Part shown: piece by piece, positions 17,292 to 28,879 of the stretch
Position numbering within the stretch: the stretch's first letter is position 1
Layout: every line of letters begins with the position of its first letter
From: Actinomycetota bacterium
Lineage (GTDB): Bacteria > Actinomycetota > Actinomycetes > Nanopelagicales > Nanopelagicaceae
Assembly: GCA_029978465.1 (NCBI GenBank)
Contig: JAPOJK010000004.1
Location: 1 to 33,935 of the forward strand
Direction of reading: 5' to 3'
DNA: 33,935 nucleotides
Notes under the pieces: model-generated
The model's database searches: none
What the model was told of the DNA's origin: nothing
What the model saw: only the letters and a program-made list of their open reading frames with translations
Position numbers and translations under genes: made by a program

Positions 17292-18974
17292 TTAAACTTC
17301 AATAACGACAGGGACAATCATTGGCTTCCTACGATGCTCTCCCCCGACCCATCCACCAATAGTTTTTCTAACAATCTGTGAAAGCTGATGGGTACCGTTA
17401 TTGCCATCAGCAACAGCGGTAGCAAGCGCCTTTTCAATTCTCATTTTGACCTCATCAAACATCGCTGCATCCTCATTAAATCCACGAGCATGAATATCAG
17501 GTCCTGCGACAATTTTTCCGCTTTGTGAATCGATCACGACAACACATGAGATAAAGCCTTCTTCACCAAGAATTCGACGATCCTTTAATGAGCTTTCAGT
17601 AATGTCACCGATGCTCTGTCCATCAACAAAGACAAATCCAACTGGAATCGCTCCAACAACCTCTGCCTCGTGGTTTACCAGATCGATTACAACTCCATTA
17701 TCGACAATAAAGGTGTTACCTCGTGGAACTCCTGATTGAATTGCAAGCTCTGCATTTGCCTTCATATGTCGCCATTCACCATGGATCGGCATTACATACT
17801 TAGGTTTTACGATGTTGTAGCAGTACAGCAACTCGCCCGCTGCAGCATGGCCAGAAACGTGAACCATCGCATTAGCTTTATGAACGACCTTTGCACCAAA
17901 TCGTGTTAGCTCATTGATAATTCTAAATACTGAGTTTTCATTACCTGGAATTAACGAAGAAGCCAAAATTACAGTATCGCCCTCACCTACTCGGATCTGG
18001 TGATCGCCATTAGCCATGCGAGATAAAGCCGCCATTGGTTCGCCCTGTGAACCAGTACAGATCAAGACAACATTGTCATCGTATTGATCAAGATCTTTAG
18101 CATCGAGCACTAAATCGGCTGGAACATGTAAGTAACCCATATCTTCAGCGATCTTCATATTGCGAACCATTGAACGACCAATAAATACAACCTTGCGTCC
18201 ATGCTGAGCTGCGATATCAATTACCTGCTGAACTCGGTGCACATGTGAAGAAAAGGATGCAACGATCACACGGCGCTTAGTCGATGAGATAACTCGGTTC
18301 AGCGCTGGCATGATTTCGCGTTCTGATGGAGTGAATCCAGGGATATCAGCGTTAGTTGAATCCACCATAAAGAGATCCACGCCTTGTTCTCCAAGACGGG
18401 CAAAGGTGCGCAAATCTGTAATGCGACCATCTAAAGGCATTTGATCCATTTTGAAATCACCAGTTGCAAGTACGCGACCTGCTTCGGTGTTTATTACAAC
18501 CGCTAATGCATCTGGAATCGAGTGATTGACCGCAACAAACTCCAAGGTGAAAGGTCCAACATCTTCAGTGCCACCTTCGCGAACCTCACGAGTTAGCGGA
18601 GTGATTCGGTGTTCCTTCAACTTAGCTGTTATCAAAGCAAGGGTTAACGCTGATCCGTAAATTGCGATATCGCCACGCTCGCGCAATAGATATGGAACAG
18701 CGCCGATATGGTCTTCATGTCCATGGGTAAGGAAAATTCCAATGACATCCTGCAAGCGATCTCGGATATATGAAAAGTCGGGCAAAATCAGATCAATTCC
18801 AGGTTGGGTATCTTCTGGGAATAGAACTCCGCAATCGACAATAAGCAGCTTTGATTTGTATTCAAATACCGTCATGTTGCGGCCAATTTCAGTTAAGCCG
18901 CCAAGTGCAACGATACGTAAGCCGCCATCGACTAACTTCGGCGGAGTACTTAAGTTGGGATGTGGGTGATTCAT
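17292..18974 (-). CDS. rnj: Ribonuclease J
   Basis: FLTHGHEDHIGAVPYLL metallo-beta-lactamase motif, ATGDFKMDQ, CTGSQGEPMAALSRMANGDH, HVSGHA, MPIHGEWRH. Confidence 0.96.
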   Translation of the reverse strand: MNHPHPNLSTPPKLVDGGLRIVALGGLTEIGRNMTVFEYKSKLLIVDCGVLFPEDTQPGIDLILPDFSYIRDRLQDVIGIFLTHGHEDHIGAVPYLLRERGDIAIYGSALTLALITAKLKEHRITPLTREVREGGTEDVGPFTLEFVAVNHSIPDALAVVINTEAGRVLATGDFKMDQMPLDGRITDLRTFARLGEQGVDLFMVDSTNADIPGFTPSEREIMPALNRVISSTKRRVIVASFSSHVHRVQQVIDIAAQHGRKVVFIGRSMVRNMKIAEDMGYLHVPADLVLDAKDLDQYDDNVVLICTGSQGEPMAALSRMANGDHQIRVGEGDTVILASSLIPGNENSVFRIINELTRFGAKVVHKANAMVHVSGHAAAGELLYCYNIVKPKYVMPIHGEWRHMKANAELAIQSGVPRGNTFIVDNGVVIDLVNHEAEVVGAIPVGFVFVDGQSIGDITESSLKDRRILGEEGFISCVVVIDSQSGKIVAGPDIHARGFNEDAAMFDEVKMRIEKALATAVADGNNGTHQLSQIVRKTIGGWVGGEHRRKPMIVPVVIEV

Positions 18975-19864
18975 TAGTTAACTGCAACGCCACCGGCACG
19001 AAGATCTTCACGCAGTTGCGCGATCTGTGCATCGGTTGCATCGACTAGAGGAAGACGAGTATGGCCGCCTGGAAGGCCCATAAGAGTAAGTGCTGCTTTG
19101 GTAAGAATCGCACCTTGTGTGCGGAATGTTCCGGTGTAGACGGGTAGGAGCTTTTGATGAATCTCTAACGCTCGCGCTGAGTTTCCTGCAAACCATGCAT
19201 CGAGAAGTTCGCGCAAATCTTTACCAACTGTGTGTCCACATACAGATACAAAACCAACGGCACCAACAGATAACAAGGGCAGATTAAGAATGTCATCACC
19301 TGAATACACAGGAATTCCACAACGCTTAATAACCCATGAGGTTGAAGCAACATCACCCTTTGCATCCTTAAGCGCAACAATCTTTGGATGCTCAGCCAAG
19401 CGAACGATTGTGTCAGGTTCGATTGGAACACCGGTGCGTCCTGGAATGTCATAAATCATCATTGGAAGATCTGTTGCATCGGCAACTGCGCGGAAGTGGG
19501 CTTCGATTCCAGCTTGTGGTGGCTTGTTGTAATAAGGGGTAACAACTAACAAACCATCAGCGCCTGCTTTTTCAGTTCGCTTAGCTTGATTGATTGAGTA
19601 CTCGGTTTCATTATCACCAGCACCAGATAAAACTTGAATTGTGCTTCCAACGGTATTTCGAACTACACGAATGATCTCCTCTTTCTCAGAGGATTTTGTA
19701 GTTGGAGCCTCACCAGTTGTTCCGTTAACAACAATTCCATCGTGGCCAGTAGCCACAAGATGTGCTGCAAGGGTTTCAACTCCAGCCCAGTCGATCGCCC
19801 CATCTTTTGTGAAGGGGGTGACCATCGCCGTCAGAAGACGTCCAAATGGAGCAGGCGTTGTCAT
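18974..19864 (-). CDS. dapA: 4-hydroxy-tetrahydrodipicolinate synthase
   Basis: MVTPFTKDGAIDW, NGTTGEAPTTKSSEKEEIIRVV, VVTPYYNKPPQAGI, MIYDIPGRTGV, VALKDAKGD; start ATG 19864. Confidence 0.96.
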   Translation of the reverse strand: MTTPAPFGRLLTAMVTPFTKDGAIDWAGVETLAAHLVATGHDGIVVNGTTGEAPTTKSSEKEEIIRVVRNTVGSTIQVLSGAGDNETEYSINQAKRTEKAGADGLLVVTPYYNKPPQAGIEAHFRAVADATDLPMMIYDIPGRTGVPIEPDTIVRLAEHPKIVALKDAKGDVASTSWVIKRCGIPVYSGDDILNLPLLSVGAVGFVSVCGHTVGKDLRELLDAWFAGNSARALEIHQKLLPVYTGTFRTQGAILTKAALTLMGLPGGHTRLPLVDATDAQIAQLREDLRAGGVAVN

Positions 19865-19883
19865 GCGTCGAACTCTACCCGTA

Positions 19884-20603
19884 TTAAGGGGCGATTCGTC
19901 CAGACTTTTCAAAGGCTCCGTATGTAAGTGGCATTAATTTCGCAAATTCCGCTTCCATTTTCTCGGCAACCATCTCGATTTCGCGCTGAGGGTAGCTTGG
20001 AAAGTGAGAGCCTTCGCGAGCGGTTCGAAGGGATAAAAAGTTCATCAATGCGCGAGCATTCATAGTCACATACATCGATGAGTAAGTAGCGACAGGCAAA
20101 ACTGCGCGAGCTACCTCACGTGCAACTCCTGCATCCAACATCTTCTTATAACTGTCATAGGCAGCGATGTAGGCAACCTTCATTGATTCAACGGTGACAT
20201 CAAATTGTTCCTTAGTGCCATCGACAAATGTGTAGGCACCGGTTTTTCCAACTTGAATTAACTTTCGTTCAGCAGATGGAATGTAGAAGACCGGCTTGAG
20301 TTCGCGGTAGCGTCCGCTTTCCTCATTGTATGAAGCGATGCGATGGCGCATGAATTCGCGGAATACAAAAATTGGTGCAGAGACAAAGAAGGTCATTGAT
20401 GTGTGCTCAAATGGTGAGCCGTGACGTTCACGTGCAAGATAGTTGATCAATCCTGCAGAGCGTGCAGGATCTTCACCGATCTCATCCATTGATTGTTCTC
20501 CAGCTGTAGACACACGTGCTGCCCAAATAACATCGGCATCACTTGCACTGGATTTGACCAATTCAACAGTTACATCGTCGCGGTAAATAATCTCTTCACT
20601 CAT
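19884..20603 (-). CDS. thyX: Flavin-dependent thymidylate synthase ThyX
   Basis: FREFMRHRIASYNEESGRYREL contains the ThyX signature RHRxxS. Confidence 0.97.
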   Translation of the reverse strand: MSEEIIYRDDVTVELVKSSASDADVIWAARVSTAGEQSMDEIGEDPARSAGLINYLARERHGSPFEHTSMTFFVSAPIFVFREFMRHRIASYNEESGRYRELKPVFYIPSAERKLIQVGKTGAYTFVDGTKEQFDVTVESMKVAYIAAYDSYKKMLDAGVAREVARAVLPVATYSSMYVTMNARALMNFLSLRTAREGSHFPSYPQREIEMVAEKMEAEFAKLMPLTYGAFEKSGRIAP

Positions 20604-20662
20604 GGTCGCACCCTATCTATGCGCCCCTATCGACTCTCGGATTTATACGGCACAATAGCCGC

Positions 20663-21325
20663 GTGTCCAAAGTTGCCTCCACCACTTTTAGGGACTCCAT
20701 GAGTGTTTCCATCACAGTTGGCGCTTATGGGGTGGCTTTTGGGGCGGCAGCGGTCGCCAATGGTTTCACCGTTCTCCAAAGTTGCCTCTTGTCTTTACTG
20801 ACATTTTCGGGAGCATCTCAATTTGCAGTCATTGGTGTTATCGGTGCAGGAGGTTCTGCCCTGAGTGGAATCGCAACCGCATCTTTGCTTGGCGTACGAA
20901 ACGCTTTATATGGAGTAATCATGGCTCCGCGCTTGCAAGTAAAAGGTTTGAAGCGAGTTATTGCTGCGCAAGTAACAATTGATGAATCAACAGGTGTTGC
21001 GCTCGGTCAAGAGCCACGGGGTGTCGATGCGATGCGAAAGGGTTTTTGGTACACAGGTATCGGTGTATTTGTGTTCTGGAATCTCTTCACATTGGCGGGT
21101 GCGTTAGGTGCTCAAGCAATGGGAGATATTCGCGCATTTGGTTTAGATTCCGCTGTTCCTGCTGCATTTTTAGGTCTTGTTTGGCCACGATTAACCGGAA
21201 ACTTTGAACGCGTACTTGCCGTTGGTTGTGCGATCTTTGCAATTGCAATGACCCCGATACTTCCAGCAGGTTTACCGATAATTGCCACCGCTTTTATCGC
21301 TATCGCAGTTGGGTTGAAACGATGA
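20663..21325 (+). CDS. azlC: AzlC family branched-chain amino acid exporter subunit
   Basis: GVAFGAAAVANGFTVLQSCLLSLLTFSGASQFAVIGVIGAGGSALSGIATASLLGVRNALYG; followed by AzlD-like ORF. Confidence 0.9.
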   Translation: MSKVASTTFRDSMSVSITVGAYGVAFGAAAVANGFTVLQSCLLSLLTFSGASQFAVIGVIGAGGSALSGIATASLLGVRNALYGVIMAPRLQVKGLKRVIAAQVTIDESTGVALGQEPRGVDAMRKGFWYTGIGVFVFWNLFTLAGALGAQAMGDIRAFGLDSAVPAAFLGLVWPRLTGNFERVLAVGCAIFAIAMTPILPAGLPIIATAFIAIAVGLKR

Positions 21326-21630
21326 CCATCTTCTGGATCGCAACAATTGGCACAAGCCTGATGGCTTTTCTACTGAAGTACTCGGGACATTCGGTGCCAG
21401 AGCGTTGGCTAACTCACCCAAAAATCCAAAAGATCAACGCATTGATACCGATCGCATTACTCAGCGCTTTAGTTTCCGTGCAAAGCTTTTCTGAAAAATC
21501 TACGCTCATGATTGATCAACGTTTAGTTGGATTATTGGTCGCAATCATCGCCTTAATTCTCAAGGCGCCATTTCCAATAGTTGTGCTTTCCGCAGCTGTT
21601 TCATCAGCTGCGGTCTACAACTGGCTTTAG
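21322..21630 (+). CDS. azlD: AzlD family branched-chain amino acid exporter subunit
   Basis: Start ATG 21322 (MTIFWIATIGTSLMAFLLKYSGHSVPERW...); ATGA overlap with azlC; small hydrophobic protein. Confidence 0.85.
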   Translation: MTIFWIATIGTSLMAFLLKYSGHSVPERWLTHPKIQKINALIPIALLSALVSVQSFSEKSTLMIDQRLVGLLVAIIALILKAPFPIVVLSAAVSSAAVYNWL

Positions 21631-21884
21631 ATAATTCCTAAAGCTTGAAGCTTTGCCTTCAGATCATTATCAGATGGCTCAGTTAAGTGAGTTCCATCAG
21701 AGAAAACAATAACTGGAATCGACTTAGCTCCACCATTAATTTCAATTACCTTGTCAGCAGCGGTTACATCTGCATCGGTGTCGATCAATGTGTATTCAAC
21801 ATTGAGCTCTTCAAATAGACGCTTTGAGCGACGGCAATCTCCGCACCAATCGGCACCATACATAGTGATTTGATCTTTAGACAT
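21627..21884 (-). CDS. Glutaredoxin-like (mycoredoxin/NrdH-type) redox protein
   Basis: MSKDQITMYGADWCGDCRRSKRLFEELNVEYTLIDTDADVTAADKVIEINGGAKSIPVIVFSDGT; CGDC active site. Confidence 0.9.
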   Translation of the reverse strand: MSKDQITMYGADWCGDCRRSKRLFEELNVEYTLIDTDADVTAADKVIEINGGAKSIPVIVFSDGTHLTEPSDNDLKAKLQALGII

Positions 21885-21894
21885 TGCTAGCTCC

Positions 21895-23906
<2,012 letters not shown>

Positions 23907-26108
23907 TTATTCAGCTGAACCAGTTGTTCCATCTTCAAGCACGGGAACCAAAGAAAGCTTGCCCTTTGGATCAATCTCGCCGATTTCTACCTGGATCTTG
24001 TCGCCAACCTTCATAACCTCTTCAAGGTTTTCAATGCGCTTTCCACCATGCATCTTGCGAATCTGAGATACGTGGAGCAAGCCATCTTTACCTGGCATCA
24101 ATGAGATGAATGCACCAAATGCAGCAAGCTTCACAACGGTACCTAGGTAACGCTCGCCAACCTCTGGCATCTGTGGGTTTGCAATTGCATTGATCTGTGC
24201 GCGAGCAGCTTCTGCTGATGGGCCATCAGTTGCGCCGATGTAAATAGTTCCATCATCTTCGATAGAAATATCTGCGCCGGTCTCATCTTGGATCTGGTTA
24301 ATAATCTTGCCCTTAGGTCCGATTACTGCACCGATCTGATCAACTGGAATCTTTACAGAGATGATGCGAGGAGCAAATGGGCTCATCTCATCTGGAGCAT
24401 CAATAGCTTCATTCATGACATCTAGAATCGCAAGGCGCGCTTCCTTAGCCTGTAGAAGTGCACCAGCAAGAACTGATGCAGGAATTCCATCAAGCTTTGT
24501 ATCTAGCTGTAAAGCTGTAACAAAATCCTTGGTTCCGGCAACCTTGAAGTCCATATCTCCGAATGCATCTTCTGCACCCAAGATATCTGTCAAAGCAACG
24601 TACTCAACCTTGCCATCGACATCATCTGAGATAAGACCCATTGCAATACCTGCAACTGGAGCACGTAGTGGAACACCAGCATTAAATAGTGCAAGTGTTG
24701 AAGCACAAACAGAGCCCATAGATGTTGAACCATTTGAACCAAGCGCTTCAGAGACCTGACGGATTGCGTAAGGGAACTCTTCACGAGATGGTAGAACTGG
24801 AATCAAAGCACGTTCTGCAAGTGCACCGTGACCGATTTCGCGGCGCTTAGGTGTACCAACACGGCCTACTTCACCAGTTGAATATGGTGGGAAGTTGTAG
24901 TTGTGCATGTAACGCTTGTGATTTTCTGGGTTCAAAGTATCGAGCTGCTGCTCCATCTTCAACATGTTGAGAGTTGTGATTCCAAGAATCTGTGTCTCTC
25001 CACGTTCGAAAATTGCTGAACCGTGTACGCGAGGAATAACTTCTACCTCTGCAGATAGCGCACGAATATCGCGAAGACCGCGACCATCGATACGGACCTT
25101 GTCGCGCAATACACGCTGACGTACAAGCTTCTTAGTTAATGAACGGAACGCTGCAGGAACTTCCTTTTCGCGTCCTTCAAATTGTGCGCCTACTGATTCC
25201 TTCACAGAATCAGAGATCTCATCGATCTTTGTTTCGCGCTCTTGCTTACCAACGATTGTTAGCGCCTTTGCAAGATCATCCTTAGCTGCCTTTTCAACAG
25301 CTGCGAATACATCATCCTGGTAATCCAAGAAGACCGGGAACTCTGCAGTTGGCTTTGCGGCAACCTTTGCAAGCTTTGCCTGTGCATCACAAAGAATCTT
25401 GATGAATGGCTTTGCTGCATCAAGTCCTTGTGCAACAACCTCTTCTGTAGGTGTTGGTGCGCCACCCTTGATTAATTCGATTGTGCGCTCAGTGGCCTCA
25501 GCTTCAACCATCATGATTGCAACATCATCCTTAGTTACGCGACCTGCAACAACCATGTCAAAGACTGCGTTTGCAACCTGTGAGTGGTTAGGGAATGCAA
25601 CCCACTGACCATCAATCAAAGCAACGCGAACGCCACCGATTGGACCAGAGAATGGAAGACCTGCAAGCTGTGTCGACATTGATGCTGCGTTGATAGCGAT
25701 AACGTCATACATGTGATCTGGATCGAGTGCCATAACTGTCACAACGATCTGAACTTCATTACGAAGTCCCTTTACGAATGATGGACGCAATGGGCGGTCG
25801 ATCAAACGACAGGTAAGAATTGCATCCTCTGATGGACGACCTTCGCGACGGAAGAATGATCCTGGGATGCGACCAACTGCATACATCTTCTCTTCAACAT
25901 CAACTGTTAAAGGAAAGAAATCAAATTGATCCTTTGGAGTTTTTGATGCTGTTGTCGCTGAGAAGATCATTGTTTGATCATCTAGATAAACAGCTGCAGC
26001 TCCAGCTGCTTGGCGCGCTAGGCGACCTGTTTCAAAACGAATCTCTCGTTTTCCAAATTTTCCGTTATCAATAACTGCAACGGCTGACTGAACCTCTTGA
26101 CCCTCCAT
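23907..26108 (-). CDS. pnp: Polyribonucleotide nucleotidyltransferase
   Basis: [48 protein letters not shown] ([28 protein letters not shown]) and S1 domains. Confidence 0.98.
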   Translation of the reverse strand: MEGQEVQSAVAVIDNGKFGKREIRFETGRLARQAAGAAAVYLDDQTMIFSATTASKTPKDQFDFFPLTVDVEEKMYAVGRIPGSFFRREGRPSEDAILTCRLIDRPLRPSFVKGLRNEVQIVVTVMALDPDHMYDVIAINAASMSTQLAGLPFSGPIGGVRVALIDGQWVAFPNHSQVANAVFDMVVAGRVTKDDVAIMMVEAEATERTIELIKGGAPTPTEEVVAQGLDAAKPFIKILCDAQAKLAKVAAKPTAEFPVFLDYQDDVFAAVEKAAKDDLAKALTIVGKQERETKIDEISDSVKESVGAQFEGREKEVPAAFRSLTKKLVRQRVLRDKVRIDGRGLRDIRALSAEVEVIPRVHGSAIFERGETQILGITTLNMLKMEQQLDTLNPENHKRYMHNYNFPPYSTGEVGRVGTPKRREIGHGALAERALIPVLPSREEFPYAIRQVSEALGSNGSTSMGSVCASTLALFNAGVPLRAPVAGIAMGLISDDVDGKVEYVALTDILGAEDAFGDMDFKVAGTKDFVTALQLDTKLDGIPASVLAGALLQAKEARLAILDVMNEAIDAPDEMSPFAPRIISVKIPVDQIGAVIGPKGKIINQIQDETGADISIEDDGTIYIGATDGPSAEAARAQINAIANPQMPEVGERYLGTVVKLAAFGAFISLMPGKDGLLHVSQIRKMHGGKRIENLEEVMKVGDKIQVEIGEIDPKGKLSLVPVLEDGTTGSAE

Positions 26109-26262
26109 GGGTCCTCCTCTTTGTAGATTGAAAACACAACAGAATTGCTGTGCCTTTAATCTGCCGAGAGAATGAATCTTCGATCGAAGTTCACGCGCAA
26201 GTATTCAAGCGCGGAAACCACTACCGAGGACCATCGCTCTACGGCAGATTGGTTGTACTTGA
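26109..26262 (-). promoter_or_regulatory. Structured rpsO-pnp intercistronic region (candidate RNase III / PNPase control site)
   Basis: Perfect 9-bp inverted repeat AATCTGCCG (26158-26166) / CGGCAGATT (26242-26250) enclosing CTTCGATCGAAG and CGCGC..GCGCG; second hairpin CACAACA-gaat-TGCTGTG (26135-26152) just upstream of the pnp SD. Confidence 0.6.
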
Positions 26263-26532
26263 TTAGCGGCGAATACCGAGTTTTTCGATAATTGCGCGGT
26301 AACGGTTGATATCTGTCTTCGCTAGGTATTGAAGGATGCGACGACGACGACCAACTAACAACAAAAGACCACGACGGTTGTGGTGATCATGTGGGTTAGC
26401 CTTCAAGTGATCAGTGATCTGATCAATTCTCTTTGAAAGTAGCGCTACCTGTGCTTCAGGTGATCCTGTGTCAGTAGGGGTAGAACCGTACTGAGCAATG
26501 ATTTCCTTCTTTACTTCTGGTGTTAATGCCAT
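26263..26532 (-). CDS. rpsO: 30S ribosomal protein S15
   Basis: 89 aa; [50 protein letters not shown]. Confidence 0.99.
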   Translation of the reverse strand: MALTPEVKKEIIAQYGSTPTDTGSPEAQVALLSKRIDQITDHLKANPHDHHNRRGLLLLVGRRRRILQYLAKTDINRYRAIIEKLGIRR

Positions 26533-26660
26533 TTCTTGTTCTCCTTATGTACTGAGCACGAGGGCTTCTCGGTTTGACTCACGAGAAACTCGCTAACTCG
26601 ATTGAAGGGCAAGGGTAACAGTCAGGCTCGATATACCTGAAATCGGGTCAAAATCCCCGC

Positions 26661-27533
26661 TTACAGCTCGGTCAATCGACGAGCCTCTTGGCAATCCTTT
26701 GCCATCTGCTCCAATAGCGGATCTAGGCCATCAAATTTCAATGTATCGCGCAGACGCCAGCCAAACTCGATAGTTGCCGCCTTTGTATAAAGATCTAAAC
26801 CAACTTGATCCAATGCATATGCCTCAACCTGTCGACCACGCACACCTTCAAATGTTGGGTTTGTTCCAATCGAGATCGCAGCTGGCCAACGATCAATTCC
26901 AACAGTTAGCCAACCAGCGTAAACACCATCTGCCGGAATTGTTTGACCATCAATATTTCCAAGGTTTGCAGTTGGATATCCAATTTCACGACCACGTTTT
27001 TCGCCATGAACAATGATTCCATCTAAGCGATGTGGGCGAGTCAACATTTCTCGGGCAGCTTCAACATTTCCTTCAACGATTGCTTTTCGAATCCTGGTGG
27101 ATGAAATGCTTTCATCATTATCTGCCTGCAAATCTAAAACCACGGTTTCAAACTCTGTGTGCTTGCTCAGTGATTCAACATTGCCCGCAGCCTTAAATCC
27201 ATACGTGAAGTTAGCCCCCACGATCACGGTCGATGCTTTGAGCTGTTCAACTAAAACCTTATTAACGAAATCCTCTGGGGCCATCGCTGCAAACTCTTTA
27301 GTGAACTTAATAACCGCTACTTGATCTGCGTTGTGGATCTTTAACAACTCAATTTTGTCGCTCAAGATTGTTAAAAGCGAAGGGGCTCTTTCGGGAGCAA
27401 ATACTGAAACAGGATGAGGATCAAAGGTCAATGCAATTATTTTCTCATCGCCTGCTAGCGCCTTGGCACGGTTAAGAATCTGCTGGTGTCCCTTATGGAC
27501 TCCATCAAAATTTCCTATTACAACGATGCTCAT
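26661..27533 (-). CDS. ribF: Bifunctional riboflavin kinase / FAD synthetase
   Basis: VVIGNFDGVHKGHQQIL; SSTRIRKAIVEGNVEAAREMLTRPH; GREIGYPTANL. Confidence 0.97.
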   Translation of the reverse strand: MSIVVIGNFDGVHKGHQQILNRAKALAGDEKIIALTFDPHPVSVFAPERAPSLLTILSDKIELLKIHNADQVAVIKFTKEFAAMAPEDFVNKVLVEQLKASTVIVGANFTYGFKAAGNVESLSKHTEFETVVLDLQADNDESISSTRIRKAIVEGNVEAAREMLTRPHRLDGIIVHGEKRGREIGYPTANLGNIDGQTIPADGVYAGWLTVGIDRWPAAISIGTNPTFEGVRGRQVEAYALDQVGLDLYTKAATIEFGWRLRDTLKFDGLDPLLEQMAKDCQEARRLTEL

Positions 27534-27551
27534 GCGCTTATTATCTCAGAA

Positions 27552-28442
27552 TCAATGCGCTGCCGCGAATACAGCGATCGGTTTGGCTTTTCCATCAACA
27601 TTGCTCAAGAGTGCGATTAACTCATTCGCAGGTGAAACTCCTGCATAAATCCCATCTGCAGGATTCGCCGCAAGAGTTCTACCAAATGAGAGCTCTAACT
27701 TTTCATCCAATGCAATCTCACGTACTGGAAAGGTAGCTCGAGCAACATCTGCTAGATCTAATGTAGAAAACTCAGCACTCTTTAATGCTGCAATCGATAC
27801 GGCACCAGTTGTAGTAAATCCTGCTACTCGAGTACGGCGCAACGCTGAAAGGTGTCCCCCGACTTTGAGCGTATCTCCGCAATCACGCGCGATTGCTCGA
27901 ATGTAAGTGCCCGCCGAACAAGTGACTTCAATATCAATTTCTACTCTTTTTTCAATACGACGGATCTCTACAATATCCAATTGAGAAATTGTGACCTCGC
28001 GAGATGCCAGAACAACGGTTTCGCCGGATCTCACTCGATCATATGCACGTTCACCATCGACTTTGACAGCTGACACAGAACTTGGACGTTGCATAAATGT
28101 TCCACGCATTGTGTCGAGTTCTGCATTGATTTGCTCATCGGTGATTGCTGATGCATCAACAGTGGCGATTACTTCACCCTCAAAATCATCGGTAATGGTC
28201 GAGACACCCAAAACAACGGTTGCTTGATAACTCTTGTCGCCATCGGTGATGTACTGCAACAAACGGGTTCCATTATTAAATCCAAGGACTAAAACACCTG
28301 TAGCCATGGGATCTAATGTTCCAGCATGGCCGACTTTTCGTGTTCCGAGAGCTCTTCGTGCAATAGCAACCACATCGTGGCTTGTCATACCTGGTTCTTT
28401 ATCTACAACCAGAAATCCATGCTCGCCGATTTTTTGCGTCAC
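27552..28442 (-). CDS. truB: tRNA pseudouridine(55) synthase TruB
   Basis: GFLVVDKEPGMTSHDVVAIARRALGTRKVGHAGTLDPMATGVLVL; GTYIRAIARD. Confidence 0.97.
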   Translation of the reverse strand: MTQKIGEHGFLVVDKEPGMTSHDVVAIARRALGTRKVGHAGTLDPMATGVLVLGFNNGTRLLQYITDGDKSYQATVVLGVSTITDDFEGEVIATVDASAITDEQINAELDTMRGTFMQRPSSVSAVKVDGERAYDRVRSGETVVLASREVTISQLDIVEIRRIEKRVEIDIEVTCSAGTYIRAIARDCGDTLKVGGHLSALRRTRVAGFTTTGAVSIAALKSAEFSTLDLADVARATFPVREIALDEKLELSFGRTLAANPADGIYAGVSPANELIALLSNVDGKAKPIAVFAAAH

Positions 28443-28444
28443 AA

Positions 28445-28876
28445 CTACTCTTCGATAACACGTGGAGCTTTGTAAGGATCTTCTCCCCCGGCGTATTGCG
28501 CATTCTTGCGAAGTGCAGCTACTTGGGCATCCTGCTCATGAACCTTTTCTAGCAATGAATCTAAAGCTTTTGCGCTCTCTGGTAGACCATCTTCAAAAAA
28601 TTCGATGCTAGGAGTAATACGTAGTCCTAGTTCGCGGCCCAATGCAGATCTAATCGCACCCTTAGCGCTCTCGAGAGCGGCCGCTGTTGCGGCACGCTCA
28701 TCGAGATCACCAAGAACGGTATAGAAGATTGAGGCTTGTTGAAGATCCCCAGTTACACGCGCATCAGTAACAGTTACAAACCCAAGACGTGGATCCTTAA
28801 TCTTTGTCTCAAGTAAGTTTGCAACTACCACTTTGATGCGGTCGGCAACCTTAAGTGTGCGATGTGATTGACCCAT
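28445..28876 (-). CDS. rbfA: Ribosome-binding factor A
   Basis: [45 protein letters not shown]; located between truB and infB. Confidence 0.95.
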   Translation of the reverse strand: MGQSHRTLKVADRIKVVVANLLETKIKDPRLGFVTVTDARVTGDLQQASIFYTVLGDLDERAATAAALESAKGAIRSALGRELGLRITPSIEFFEDGLPESAKALDSLLEKVHEQDAQVAALRKNAQYAGGEDPYKAPRVIEE

Positions 28877-28879
28877 TGC

